In this document: positions 8,352-17,400 of the stretch, one piece after another
Numbering within the stretch: the first letter of the stretch is position 1
How the letters are laid out: every line of letters begins with the position of its first letter
Program-made: the position numbers and the translations under genes
Assembly (NCBI GenBank): GCA_951812615.1
Contig: CATOSU010000002.1
Coordinates: forward strand, 930,001 to 994,000
Source of the DNA: an uncultured Paracoccaceae bacterium
GTDB lineage: Bacteria; Pseudomonadota; Alphaproteobacteria; Rhodobacterales; Rhodobacteraceae
Length of the DNA stretch: 64,000 bases
Direction: 5' to 3'
The notes under the pieces: generated by a model
Databases searched by the model: none
Seen by the model: the letters and a program-made list of their open reading frames with translations, nothing else
What the model was told of the DNA's origin: nothing

Positions 8352-9488
8352 TCAGTTCATGCCGAAAGCGTCGGGATCGAGCTTGCCAAAGATCTCGCGC
8401 GTGAATGCTTCACCAACCTTTTCGACATCGGTGCCGGTCTCTTCGGCGATTGCCAGCCACTTGGGATAGAGATCCAGCATGGCTTGGTGAAAGGCCGCGG
8501 CATTCTCGATGCCAGCTTTTTCCGCGGCTGCTCTGACCGCCGCTGACTCGGCGTCCGAGAACGCCTGGAAAACCGGCGCAAAAGTGCCGTCACCTTCCGC
8601 CACGGTCAGGCCCAACTCGTCGGCACGTGCCAAAAGTGCATTGTCCACGTTCAGATAAGCGTCGATCGATGTCCGGGCGGCAATTTCACCCATATGCGAC
8701 AGCATCGCGGCACGGGTCTCCGAAGACTGTCCCTGCCATTTATCCTTGTTCATGACGACAGCGCCCAGGCCTTTGACATAGCCCATGGGGACATTGACGA
8801 TGTTCGGCGCCACATCGATGTAGCCATAGGCCGTCATCCAGGCGAGCGGCCCGAGCATACAGTCAAGTGTTCCACGCTGAATTGCCGTCACACCTTCATT
8901 CGAAGGCATGTTGATGGGCACCCCTCCCAAACCTTTCGCAAGACGCGCCAGCGCTCCAACCGCCCGGATTTTCCGTCCTTCCAAGTCCGCCAGTGTGTTC
9001 ACCGGCTCCTTGCAGTAGAGGAAGTATTGACCACCCGACGCCATGGCGAGCGGTACGGTGTTGTTGTCCGTGTAGTTGCTGATGCAGTCCGGGCAGTGAA
9101 GGTACATCGCCTCCAGAGCGGCACCGGTGCCTGCAACAAAGTTCTCACCAAAGGCAATCGACTGGAAGAACAGGTTGATTGCTGGCAGTTCGGTGCGATT
9201 GAAGACCGGCACGATGAACGTCATGTCCGCCAGTCCGTTCTTTGTGCCCTCAAGCGAGTCACGCGCACCCAGCAATTGACCGCCGGGGATCACCCGAACT
9301 TTGAAATTGATATTTTCGTCAGCCTTAAAGTCTTCCAGCAGCGGCTCCAGCGCTTGGCTGTAGTAGGGAAGTTTCGGCGCCATATAAGAACCGAAGGTTA
9401 AGGTTTCGGCCGCGGTAGCCGTGGCGGCTGCGGCCAGACCAATGGCAATCAGACCAGCCTTGGCTTGAGTTTCGAGTTTAGTTTTCAA
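8352..9488 (-). CDS. dctP: TRAP transporter substrate-binding protein (DctP)
   Basis: 378 residues from a TTG start at 9486-9488. It is chosen because GGGAGGA lies eight bases upstream and because it places a clean Sec signal peptide (LIAIGLAAAATATAAE) at the N-terminus. The mature part has the DctP fold with FGSYMAPKLPYYSQALEPLLEDF, VRVIPGGQLLGARDSLEGTKNGLADM and LADLEGRKIRAVG. The last contains the Arg that binds ligand carboxylate in most family members. A carboxylate-bearing solute is therefore likely. It heads the leftward dctPQM unit opposite the LysR gene. Confidence 0.93.
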   Translation of the reverse strand: MKTKLETQAKAGLIAIGLAAAATATAAETLTFGSYMAPKLPYYSQALEPLLEDFKADENINFKVRVIPGGQLLGARDSLEGTKNGLADMTFIVPVFNRTELPAINLFFQSIAFGENFVAGTGAALEAMYLHCPDCISNYTDNNTVPLAMASGGQYFLYCKEPVNTLADLEGRKIRAVGALARLAKGLGGVPINMPSNEGVTAIQRGTLDCMLGPLAWMTAYGYIDVAPNIVNVPMGYVKGLGAVVMNKDKWQGQSSETRAAMLSHMGEIAARTSIDAYLNVDNALLARADELGLTVAEGDGTFAPVFQAFSDAESAAVRAAAEKAGIENAAAFHQAMLDLYPKWLAIAEETGTDVEKVGEAFTREIFGKLDPDAFGMN

Positions 9489-10028
9489 CGGTTTGTCCTC
9501 CCGGATAAGCAATTCCCGTTTGCGCCTCCCCCCAAGTGTCGGGGCCAGACGCTGCCGTATTCCATGTCCCACGCAGGTTCACGCTCAACCACCATGACAC
9601 TCAGTGCCATTCGGTGATTGGGTTGACTCTACAGTCTTTGAAAATCCAAAAAATCGGTGCTGTTGAGATCAAACACATCTCGAAACGGCATAGGTTGGGG
9701 GCAGAAGCCATGTCATCAACCCGCTTTCCGGAGAAAACAGAGCAGCCCGTTTTTCCCCAAAAAAATGTGCCCGGTTCCGCTTTGCCTCCTGTATCGCGAG
9801 TCTTCGGCATCTCGAAAACCGATGACGATGCAATGAAACACATCTCGGAACGGCAAAGGGCAGACCACCTTCGCGCCAACCACCCGGTTCCGCGCCCCGG
9901 TCCGAGAGAGGACTTTGCGCGCTTTTGGTTCGCTTGCTTTTATCGCAATAAACGGTGATATCGGCGATAAGGTATCTAAAAGCGGCATGGGATGCATTTT
10001 GACATCCGCCCAATCCCGGAGAGGGACT
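9489..10028. other. 540-bp intergenic region between dctP and the LysR gene
   Basis: No credible gene; the short frames here show no family signal. The region holds near-identical direct repeats (separate entry) and presumably the promoters for the leftward TRAP unit and the rightward regulator. Confidence 0.6.
9671..9855 (+). repeat. Two near-identical 20-bp direct repeats, candidate LysR sites
   Basis: AAACACATCTCGAAACGGCA at 9671-9690 recurs at 9836-9855 with one mismatch, 165 bp apart. A weaker third relative, ATCTAAAAGCGGCATGGG, is at about 9974-9991, close to the LysR start. Direct repeats between a LysR gene and its divergent target operon are candidates for regulator binding, but they could also be a small duplicated intergenic element. 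Confidence 0.5.
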
Positions 10029-11015
10029 ATGAATATCGACGATCTCAAGGCGTTTATTCAGGTTGCCGAGGCGGGCGGCTATTCGCGCGCGGCGGCCAAG
10101 CATCGTATTGCGCAATCGGCGCTCAGTCGGCGCGTGGCGCGGCTTGAATCCGAGCTTGGCCTGCGGCTGGTCGAGCGTGAGGGGCGTGGTGTACGGCTGA
10201 CCGGCCAGGGCCAATTGCTGGTGGAAAGCTCAAGCCGGATTTTCGATGAAATCGAGGCGGTGCGACGTCAGATGGCCGAATATTCGGACGAACCGCGCGG
10301 CGAGGTGACGCTGGCCATGCCGCCCACCACGGCGCAGGTTCTTGCACCGCTGATCGCGATGGAAATGTCGGAACGCTACCCGGAGGTGCGGCTACACATG
10401 CTGGAAGGTTTCAGTGGGACGATCCACAACTGGGTCGTTGACGGGCGGGTCGATCTTGCGCTGCTTTACGAGCCCGAGGAACGTTCCGACATCAAACTCA
10501 CGCCGCTGGTCAGGGAACCGCTCTACCTGTTTGTCGCCAAAAGCCACCGATTGAAGTTCCCGATACTGCAGGAAAACGACGTCGTGCGGTTCTCGGATTT
10601 ACCAAAGGTGCCGCTGATCATGCCGAACAAATCCCACAGCATTCGCAACATGCTTGAACGCGGGGCGATGGAGCGGCGGCTGCAGCTGAACGTGGCCTTC
10701 GAAGTGGATGGCATCCGGGCAACCAAGGCCATGGTTCAGGCTGGGTTGGGATGCACGGTATCCAGCTACGCCGCCGTCTACGAAGATGTGGACGAAGGGT
10801 GGTTGGAAGCGATCCAAACCCAACCCCCGCTGACTTGGACGCTGTCACTGGAAGAACCCAAGAACAAGGATCTGGGGCGGGCGGTTACGGTCGTACGCAG
10901 CGTGATCCTTGAAAAACTGCAGGCCCTGAAAGAGGGTGGATACTGGAAGGGGCGGTTCCTGAATCGCCCCGTTCCGTCGACTGTCCGCCAGAAAACAGGC
11001 GGGTTAAAGAGCTAG
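10029..11015 (+). CDS. LysR-family transcriptional regulator
   Basis: 328 residues from ATG 10029 (MNIDDLKAFIQVAEAGG). The longer frame upstream has no family signal. Residues 1-60 hold the LysR helix-turn-helix (YSRAAAKHRIAQSALSRRV) and the linker helix follows. Residues about 90-300 are the periplasmic-binding-like effector domain (GEVTLAMPPTTAQVLAPLI, PEVRLHMLEGFSG, VDLALLYEP), similar to Cbl/NAC-type nitrogen assimilation or aromatic regulators. It is divergent from dctP and its last 4 bp overlap the end of the gentisate-operon hydroxylase. It may control either or both. Confidence 0.92.
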   Translation: MNIDDLKAFIQVAEAGGYSRAAAKHRIAQSALSRRVARLESELGLRLVEREGRGVRLTGQGQLLVESSSRIFDEIEAVRRQMAEYSDEPRGEVTLAMPPTTAQVLAPLIAMEMSERYPEVRLHMLEGFSGTIHNWVVDGRVDLALLYEPEERSDIKLTPLVREPLYLFVAKSHRLKFPILQENDVVRFSDLPKVPLIMPNKSHSIRNMLERGAMERRLQLNVAFEVDGIRATKAMVQAGLGCTVSSYAAVYEDVDEGWLEAIQTQPPLTWTLSLEEPKNKDLGRAVTVVRSVILEKLQALKEGGYWKGRFLNRPVPSTVRQKTGGLKS

Positions 11016-12211
11016 ACCTCGATCCTGGTCACGTCGTCGCGAAAGATCCAATCGTAGCGTTCGAGAATTGCGTCGCGCCCCCATTCCGTATTGATAAACT
11101 CAGCCGCAGTTTCGGCTTGCAGGAATGCTTCATTGTGGAAGCGTCGCAGGTTTTCGTTGGCGCCTTGCACTTTTCGGTTGGCTACCGGGCTACGGATTTC
11201 TTCGTAGCGGCGCAGTGCACGCTCGGGGTCGTCGGCGTATTGATCAAGACATTTCGACAGGACGACGGCATCTTCGATCGCCATGACCGCGCCTTGAGCC
11301 AGCAGCGGCAAGGTGGGGTGGCAGGCATCGCCCAGAAGCGCCGTGCGGCCCTCTGCCCATGTTTGCAGCGGTGGGCGCACCATCAAAGCCCATTTGAATT
11401 GAGAAGGCGCGGCTTCGATAAGGATCTGGATATCCTTGTCCCAGCCTTCGAAGTCGGCGCGAAATTCTTCCTTGGTGCCCTCAGCGTTCCAGGACTCCAC
11501 CTGCCAGTCATCGCGCTCTGCCGTTGCAACGAAATTCATTACTTCGCCGCCACGCAACGGGTAATGAACCGCATGCCCGTTGGGACCAACCCAGACAGTC
11601 GCACGGGAGCGTTTCATCCGCTCGGGCAAGTTTTCCATGGGCGTGATACCACGCCACGCGACCATCCCGGAAAACTCAGCCGGGGCGCTGCCGAACATGG
11701 AGGCACGAATCGTGGAATGCACCCCGTCCGCGCCGATCAACACATCTCCGCTTGCTTCTGTACCATCCTCAAACCGCAGGCCAACACCATCGCGGGTCTG
11801 TACGAAGCCAGTGCATTTTTTGCCCAGATGGATGGCGTTCGGTTTCTTCCGGCGAACTGCGTCAACCAAAACTTGCAGCAAATCCGGCCGAAACACGGTC
11901 AGATAGGGGTATCCATACCGATCCAGAGCTTCGGTGCCCAGATCAAACATCTCGAATGTTTTGCCGCTGTCCCAAAGCCTGACCACCTTGTCGTCAGCGT
12001 CCGATGACAGCCGTGCGAGGTCGTTGAATACACCCAGATAGTCGAGCGCCCGGTTGGCATTCGGGCTGATCTGGACGCCGGCACCGACCTCTCCGAGCTC
12101 CGGCGCCTGTTCATAAACATCAACGTCGAACCCCTTGTTCAAAAGCGCCAAAGCCGTTGCGGCCCCACCGATTCCGCCACCGGCAATGATGATATGTGGC
12201 TTCTTTTCCAT
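11012..12211 (-). CDS. 3-hydroxybenzoate 6-hydroxylase-type FAD monooxygenase
   Basis: 399 residues, normal for salicylate/3-hydroxybenzoate hydroxylases. The N-terminal GGGIGG motif (residues 11-16) and VYEQAPELGEVGAGVQISPNA match the FAD-binding region. DVLIGADGVHSTIR is the DG motif, and GRTALLGDACHPTLPLLAQGA is the GD motif that contacts FAD ribitol. It sits downstream of gentisate dioxygenase and an FAH-fold hydrolase. The reaction is therefore most likely para-hydroxylation of 3-hydroxybenzoate to gentisate; salicylate 5- or 1-hydroxylation is an alternative. It is the last gene of the leftward operon. Confidence 0.85.
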   Translation of the reverse strand: MEKKPHIIIAGGGIGGAATALALLNKGFDVDVYEQAPELGEVGAGVQISPNANRALDYLGVFNDLARLSSDADDKVVRLWDSGKTFEMFDLGTEALDRYGYPYLTVFRPDLLQVLVDAVRRKKPNAIHLGKKCTGFVQTRDGVGLRFEDGTEASGDVLIGADGVHSTIRASMFGSAPAEFSGMVAWRGITPMENLPERMKRSRATVWVGPNGHAVHYPLRGGEVMNFVATAERDDWQVESWNAEGTKEEFRADFEGWDKDIQILIEAAPSQFKWALMVRPPLQTWAEGRTALLGDACHPTLPLLAQGAVMAIEDAVVLSKCLDQYADDPERALRRYEEIRSPVANRKVQGANENLRRFHNEAFLQAETAAEFINTEWGRDAILERYDWIFRDDVTRIEV

Positions 12212-12281
12212 GCTTCCCCTCGCGTGCTGCGTGCTTGTTTCAAATAGCGCTCCCCGACTGGGGGGCGCTGATTTTCGCCGG

Positions 12282-13235
12282 CTATTCGGCTCTCAGGAAA
12301 CCGAGTTTTTCCATCACCGGCTTGTCGCAGACCTCGAAGATGTCGCTGTCTTCGTTTGCGGTGATCTCGTGGCGTGCCCAGGCTGGGGCTGCAAAGATGT
12401 CGCCGCGTTTCCAATTGAATTCATGTTCACCACTGCGGAAGGTGCCGCTGCCCTTGGTGGCGGCATAGATCCGGCTCACCGTGTCACGCACCGGGCCAAG
12501 TGTTGCCCCATTGGGCAAGGCCAGACAGGTCAATTCCATGGTCAGGATGTGGTCCTGAGAATCGAGCACATGGCGGCGGATGCCCGCCTCGTCCGGCGTG
12601 ACCTTGTCCAAGGCGGCATTGATGTCAGCGCGCTTGAACCAGAACGGATGTGCATCCGGGGTCTGTTCGACCTTCTGATAAACATCGGGGTGTTCGGTGT
12701 AGAACATCGGTTCCAGCCGGTGCACCAGCGGCACGTCGAGGAAGTCGATCCAGCAGGCGGTTTCATTGCCATCGTTGAAATGGCTGTGCCAGCATTCGCC
12801 GGGCGTCAGCAGCACGTCGCCAGGCACCATCGGCAGCTTGACGCCATTGACCACTGTGAACAGCTCAGGACCGGCGTCCAGGATCAGCCGTAAAGCGTTG
12901 GGCGTGTGCTTGTGCGCGCGGGCGTGTTCGCCGGGCTGGATCAGCTGATAGGCAGTGACCAACGTGCGCACGGTGTCATAATCGTTGTCCCCAACCGGGT
13001 TGAACATCAGAAGGTTGCGCCGTTCGGCCAGTTCGGTGTCGATCCACTGGCTGGCTTGGTCAAGCGCGGCGTGGGCCTCGGCATAGGACCAGTGACGTGG
13101 GCGGAATTCGGTCTTTGGCTCTTCCCACAGCGAACGGCGCTTCTTGTGCCAGCCTGCGGTGTAGCGCTCGCGTGCAAACAGGGGGTAAAGGTCATCCAGG
13201 CCTTCAGTTTTTGCAATATCGTCAAGAGTGCTCAT
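12282..13235 (-). CDS. Gentisate 1,2-dioxygenase
   Basis: 317 residues forming a bicupin ring-cleaving dioxygenase. The first cupin carries GEHARAHKHTPNALRLI, the Fe(II)-binding His-x-His motif of gentisate/salicylate dioxygenases, then LTPGECWHSHFNDG with the third His. The second cupin is GSGTFRSGEHEFNWKRGDIFAAPAWARHEI. The enzyme opens gentisate between C1 and C2 to give maleylpyruvate. It lies 21 bp after the FAH-family gene and 70 bp before the hydroxylase, so the operon encodes a short gentisate pathway. Confidence 0.92.
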   Translation of the reverse strand: MSTLDDIAKTEGLDDLYPLFARERYTAGWHKKRRSLWEEPKTEFRPRHWSYAEAHAALDQASQWIDTELAERRNLLMFNPVGDNDYDTVRTLVTAYQLIQPGEHARAHKHTPNALRLILDAGPELFTVVNGVKLPMVPGDVLLTPGECWHSHFNDGNETACWIDFLDVPLVHRLEPMFYTEHPDVYQKVEQTPDAHPFWFKRADINAALDKVTPDEAGIRRHVLDSQDHILTMELTCLALPNGATLGPVRDTVSRIYAATKGSGTFRSGEHEFNWKRGDIFAAPAWARHEITANEDSDIFEVCDKPVMEKLGFLRAE

Positions 13236-13256
13236 GTGATGTCTCCTCCGTGCGTC

Positions 13257-14141
13257 TCAGACGCCGCGTTTGAATTCATAGGGTTTGTCGAAAACGACGT
13301 TTGCACCGCTGTCACCCGCCACAACGGGCAGCGACATCCGACCGATGCCTTCGACTTCGATTGTGACGGTCTCGCCAGGCTTGATCTGGTCAACGCCGGC
13401 GGGCGTGCCTGTGGCAATGATGTCGCCGGGGTAAAGCGTCATCGCGGACGAGGCGATCGACACCATGTTGGGCATATCCACGATCAGGTCGCGGCTGTTG
13501 GCGTGCTGACGCAGCTCGTCATCAACCCACAGTTTCATTTCAATGTCGGCAACATCGGCAACCTCGTCCGCCGTCACGATATAGGGACCGATCGGGGTGA
13601 ACGTGTCATAGGATTTGCGCATCACGCGCTCTTCCTTGCCGCGCACGGTCATGTCCATCAGACAGGCAAAGCCAAAGACGTGATCCAACGCCTCTTCAGG
13701 CGACACGTTGCGGCATTCCTTGCCGATGATCAGCCCGATTTCGCACTCGTGATGAATTTCCCGCCCCGGGATGTTCGGAATGACCACCGCGTCACTCGGA
13801 CCGACAATCGACGAATTTGCCTTGAGGAAGAACCCCTGGATATTGGCCAATCCGGTCGACGTCATCTCGGCGGCATGATCGTGGTAATTGACTGGATAGG
13901 CGATCAGCTTGTTCGGCCAGGGCACCGGGGTTTCCAACGTGACGTCCGACAGCGGAACCGAAGGACCGTTTTTCGCCGCCGCTTCCAGTTTCTCCTTGAG
14001 CGTTTCGAATTCAGCGATCACCCGCAGCGGGCCGACCGGCGGCCACTCAGCTGGGTCCACATTGCACAGCTTGGTGACATCGGTGATTTGATCACCGGTG
14101 ATGACCCCGATCCTGCCACTGTTGAAACGCGCGATTTTCAT
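13257..14141 (-). CDS. Fumarylacetoacetate hydrolase-family protein (acylpyruvate hydrolase)
   Basis: 294 residues from the ATG at 14139-14141. AGGAG lies 12 bases upstream; the longer frame adds 11 unsupported residues. The FAH catalytic core is clear: YPVNYHDHAAEM, EIHHECEIGLIIGKECRNVSPEEALDHVFG (acidic metal ligands), and the end GDIIATGTPAGVDQIKPGETVTIEVEGIG. In this operon it most likely hydrolyses maleyl- or fumarylpyruvate to a C4 dicarboxylate plus pyruvate. No glutathione-type maleylpyruvate isomerase is present in the window, so direct hydrolysis is possible. Confidence 0.88.
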   Translation of the reverse strand: MKIARFNSGRIGVITGDQITDVTKLCNVDPAEWPPVGPLRVIAEFETLKEKLEAAAKNGPSVPLSDVTLETPVPWPNKLIAYPVNYHDHAAEMTSTGLANIQGFFLKANSSIVGPSDAVVIPNIPGREIHHECEIGLIIGKECRNVSPEEALDHVFGFACLMDMTVRGKEERVMRKSYDTFTPIGPYIVTADEVADVADIEMKLWVDDELRQHANSRDLIVDMPNMVSIASSAMTLYPGDIIATGTPAGVDQIKPGETVTIEVEGIGRMSLPVVAGDSGANVVFDKPYEFKRGV

Positions 14142-14682
14142 TGCCTTGTCTCTCCTGATTTTCCGAAAGGGCAATTTCCGCCCGTTGGAGAGACAATAGG
14201 CTCGGAGATAAATCTAAAAAACAGATGGGTTTGAGATGGGTATCATCGCGTTTCGGCAATGATATTCAACGAAGGTCATGGAGAACGGCATCAAAGGCAG
14301 CGGGCATGGTACCCGCTCCGCCAATTTGTAGAACCAACCTTTGTAACGCGTTCAGCGTCACATCTGGCCTTCCGCTTTCCCCTGTTCCTCTCCCAACATC
14401 TTTGCCCCTAATGCTCGTTGGCCTGAACGCCGAAAGCCGTGATTGGCGCAATCGTAGCGAACTGGCGTTTCCTCCCGCAACGTGTGAAATGGACGTCGTA
14501 AAAATGCTGCGCTGGCGACGAATAACCGCTTCTCCCGCTGCGCGATAGCGCTGATATCCACGCTCCTGCTGCAGTTTCTGTGCTGCGAGCGCACGAAGCG
14601 AAAGAATCGAACTCACAGGTTGGGCTCGATCCCGCCCCTCACAACCTATCGTGTGAGCGTCCGCAAGCGGCCTTGTAGCTCC
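14142..14682. other. Intergenic region without a supported gene
   Basis: About 540 bp between the gentisate operon promoter and the end of matB. Several frames of 60-116 codons are open on both strands, but none shows family motifs or a good ribosome-binding site. One minus frame (14358-14594) has protein-like composition and could be a decayed element. The leftward gentisate promoter should lie near 14142-14260. Confidence 0.5.
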
Positions 14683-16197
14683 TCACCCCCCGAACATCCC
14701 GCCATACTCTTCCCGCAGCAGGTTCTTCTGCACTTTGCCCATCGTGTTGCGGGGCAGGGTGTCCAGCATGATCAGCCGGCGGGGGTGTTTGAATCGGGCC
14801 AGCGTGTCGCGGACGGTGTCCATGATCGCGTCCGTGTCCGGGTCCTGACCGGGTTCGGGGACCAGCACGCCCAGAACCGTTTCGCCGAAATCGGGATGCG
14901 GTACGCCGATCACGGCGCTTTCCTTGACGCCCGGCTGGTCGTCCAGCACCAGTTCGATTTCCTTGGGATAGATGTTGTAGCCACCGGAAATGATCAGGTC
15001 CTTGTTGCGGCCGACGATGGTGACATAGCCATCCTCATCGATGCGTCCCAGATCGCCTGTGATGAAGAACCCGTCCTCGCGCAGCTCTGCGGCGGTCTTC
15101 TCGGGCATTTGCCAGTACCCGTGGAACACGTTGGGGCCACGGACTTCGATCTGGCCAATCTCGCCGTCGGGCAGGCAGGCGCCGGTGTCGGCATCGGTGA
15201 TCTTCAGCTCCACCCCCGGCAGCGGGAAACCGACGGTTCCGGCGCGTCGCTCGCCTTTGTAGGGGTTGGAGGTGTTCATGTTGGTTTCGGTCATGCCGTA
15301 GCGTTCAAGGATGCGGTGACCGGTGCGGTCCTCAAACTGCACATGCGTTTCAGCCAGCAGCGGCGCAGAGCCCGAAATGAACAGCCGCATATGCGCGGCA
15401 AGATCCCGGGTGAAGCGATCGTCGTCCAGCAGCCGGGTGTAGAATGTGGGAACCCCCATCATCGACGTGGCCCGGGGCATGTTGGCGATGATCGCGTCGA
15501 GATCGAATTTCGGCATGAACACCATGCTTCCGCCGGCGGCCAGCGTGACGTTCGTGGCCACGAACAGCCCGTGCGTGTGAAAGATCGGCAGGGCGTGCAG
15601 CAGGACGTCGGCATCCGTGAACTGCCACTCTGCGGCCAGCGTTTCCGCGTTCGAGAGCAGGTTGTCCTGTGTCAGCATCGCGCCCTTGGACCGGCCGGTG
15701 GTGCCGGAGGTGTAGAGGAATGCGGCGAGGTCGTCGCCGCTGCGGTCAACCGTTTCAAACGACGTCGGCTGCCCGGCAGCGCGTTCCGTCAGCGTGCCGC
15801 TGCCATCAGCATCGAGCGTGTCGATTCTTGCGTTCAGGGACCCGGCGACCGGTGTCAGCGCTGCCACGCTGCGGCTGTCACAGATAACCAGCGCGGCGCC
15901 GCTGTTTTCGATGAAATAGGTCAGTTCGTCGACCGTGTAGGCCGTGTTGAGCGGCAGGAAGATCAGCCCGGCCTGTGCGCAGGCAGCGTAGAGTGCCAGC
16001 GCTTCGGGCGACTTTTCGATCTGGGCGGCAACTCTGTCGCCGGCCTTTATCCCGGTCGCCGTCAGGGCATGCGCAATTTGTGCCGTACGCTCCAGAAACA
16101 TCTGGTGTGTCACGGTTTCGCCGGACAGCAGGTGTAGGAACGGGGTGGATTTTCCGGCGTGGCGACCAAACAGCCGGTCGTAGAGCGGGTTTTCCAT
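14683..16197 (-). CDS. matB: Malonyl-CoA synthetase
   Basis: 504 residues, an acyl-adenylate-forming enzyme of typical MatB length. The ATP/AMP motif is AAFLYTSGTTGRSKGAM. The A5 region, ERYGMTETNMNTSNPYKGERR, is characteristic of malonyl-CoA synthetases, where the Arg pair contacts the malonate carboxylate. Then follow TGDLGRIDEDGYVTIVGR and the C-terminal lysine motif PRNTMGKVQKN. It converts malonate, ATP and CoA into malonyl-CoA in the cytoplasm. No malonate decarboxylase or MatA is adjacent here. Confidence 0.9.
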   Translation of the reverse strand: MENPLYDRLFGRHAGKSTPFLHLLSGETVTHQMFLERTAQIAHALTATGIKAGDRVAAQIEKSPEALALYAACAQAGLIFLPLNTAYTVDELTYFIENSGAALVICDSRSVAALTPVAGSLNARIDTLDADGSGTLTERAAGQPTSFETVDRSGDDLAAFLYTSGTTGRSKGAMLTQDNLLSNAETLAAEWQFTDADVLLHALPIFHTHGLFVATNVTLAAGGSMVFMPKFDLDAIIANMPRATSMMGVPTFYTRLLDDDRFTRDLAAHMRLFISGSAPLLAETHVQFEDRTGHRILERYGMTETNMNTSNPYKGERRAGTVGFPLPGVELKITDADTGACLPDGEIGQIEVRGPNVFHGYWQMPEKTAAELREDGFFITGDLGRIDEDGYVTIVGRNKDLIISGGYNIYPKEIELVLDDQPGVKESAVIGVPHPDFGETVLGVLVPEPGQDPDTDAIMDTVRDTLARFKHPRRLIMLDTLPRNTMGKVQKNLLREEYGGMFGG

Positions 16198-16306
16198 CCT
16201 CGGGTCTTTCTAGATTGCTGGCCGCGCGGAGGATTCGGTCCGGCGGGTATTCCGGCGGAAACTACGATGAATTGCAGCGCTGTGAAAAGGGGCGGTCCGG
16301 TGCCGG

Positions 16307-17338
16307 TTACAGCGAGGCCTCGGGCCGGAAACCTTCCGGGATCGTGTCGGTCCGGTTCAGGATCAGGTCCGCCATGACCTCTCCGACCTTGGGCGCCATG
16401 CCGAACCCGATCTTGAAACCGCCATTTGCTATGAATTGCCCGGGGTGCAGCGGATGCGGACCCAGCATCGGCGCACGGCTGCGGGTGCGGGGCCGCTGCC
16501 CGGCCCAGCGCAGCCTTATCCGAACGTTGCTCAGCGCGGGAACCAGCGCCCGGGCCTTGTCGATGAGCGCGTCCAGCTGCTGATCGGTCGATGCCGGATC
16601 GCTGAAGTCACGCTCGGTCGTGGACCCGATCGCAGTTGTTCCGTCTGCGTGAGGAATGATGTGCAGCGCATCGCCAAACACTTGCGGCAGATCGCGGGCA
16701 TCGTGGTCCAGCACCGCGGCCTGTCCCTTGACGGGTGTGCCGACAGTTTTATTGAACGCGGCGTTCAGAGCGGAAAGATCGGTGATACCGGTGGCATGCA
16801 CGACACGGCCTGCATCCGGCGCGTCCGGCACGATGTGCGCGCCCAACGTATCAAGCGCGGCGGCGAGGGACCGGCAGGCCATACGCGGATGCAGGCGCGC
16901 GGACAGCGTATCGCGGATCAGCCAGCCGGTTGGCGTGACCGGCCCCCAATTGTCCGGGTCCTCACGTTCGACTGTCCACGCGGCCTGATCCTGCCACAGC
17001 GCTGCGGCGCTTTGGGCCCTGTCCCGCGCCAATGTCAGCTGCCGGTCATCGGCGATCGGTTGCAGGCGGCCGGCACGGGCATATCCCGATGGCAGGCCGG
17101 AAATCGCTTCGACCTCAGCCCAGAAGGGTTGCGCCAGCAGCAGGCTTTCGAACTGAAATGCCTTTTTGTCATTCCAGTTTTCGGGAACATGGGGGGCCAG
17201 TGCGCCGAGGATCCCGTTGCTGGCCCCTGTGCCCGGCCCGTTGGGATCGATGATCTGCACGCGCGCACCGCGCCGGACGCAGGCCCATGCGACGGACAGT
17301 CCGAAAATACCGGCGCCGCGTATCGTTACATCGACCAT
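16307..17338 (-). CDS. DAO-family FAD-dependent oxidoreductase (MnmC1/ThiO-like)
   Basis: 343 residues from ATG 17338 (MVDVTIRGAGIFGLSVAWAC). An alternative ATG lies 18 bases upstream. GAGIFGLS is the FAD-binding motif and NGILGALAPHVPENWN is the substrate/FAD loop of the glycine oxidase group. The C-terminal FIANGGFKIGFGMAPKVGEVMADLI is the end of the DAO fold. The gene is divergent from mnmD with only 62 bp between start codons. In many bacteria MnmC is one polypeptide with MnmD-like methyltransferase and FAD oxidoreductase halves. This may be the separate oxidase half, removing carboxymethyl from cmnm5U in tRNA. Confidence 0.75.
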   Translation of the reverse strand: MVDVTIRGAGIFGLSVAWACVRRGARVQIIDPNGPGTGASNGILGALAPHVPENWNDKKAFQFESLLLAQPFWAEVEAISGLPSGYARAGRLQPIADDRQLTLARDRAQSAAALWQDQAAWTVEREDPDNWGPVTPTGWLIRDTLSARLHPRMACRSLAAALDTLGAHIVPDAPDAGRVVHATGITDLSALNAAFNKTVGTPVKGQAAVLDHDARDLPQVFGDALHIIPHADGTTAIGSTTERDFSDPASTDQQLDALIDKARALVPALSNVRIRLRWAGQRPRTRSRAPMLGPHPLHPGQFIANGGFKIGFGMAPKVGEVMADLILNRTDTIPEGFRPEASL

Positions 17339-17400
17339 TGCCAAACCTGCTCCCATTCATCAATGTCGCGCCGTTCAGCCGACCAATACGGGACGAAGAC

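Noticed and set aside
14358-14594. Minus frame with protein-like composition as an IS remnant
   Set aside because: No inverted repeats or transposase motif; cannot be told apart from noise.
14225-14616. Several 70-116-codon frames in the 540-bp gap near 14.4 kb
   Set aside because: They overlap on both strands, lack ribosome-binding sites and known motifs, and probably reflect GC-rich chance openness.
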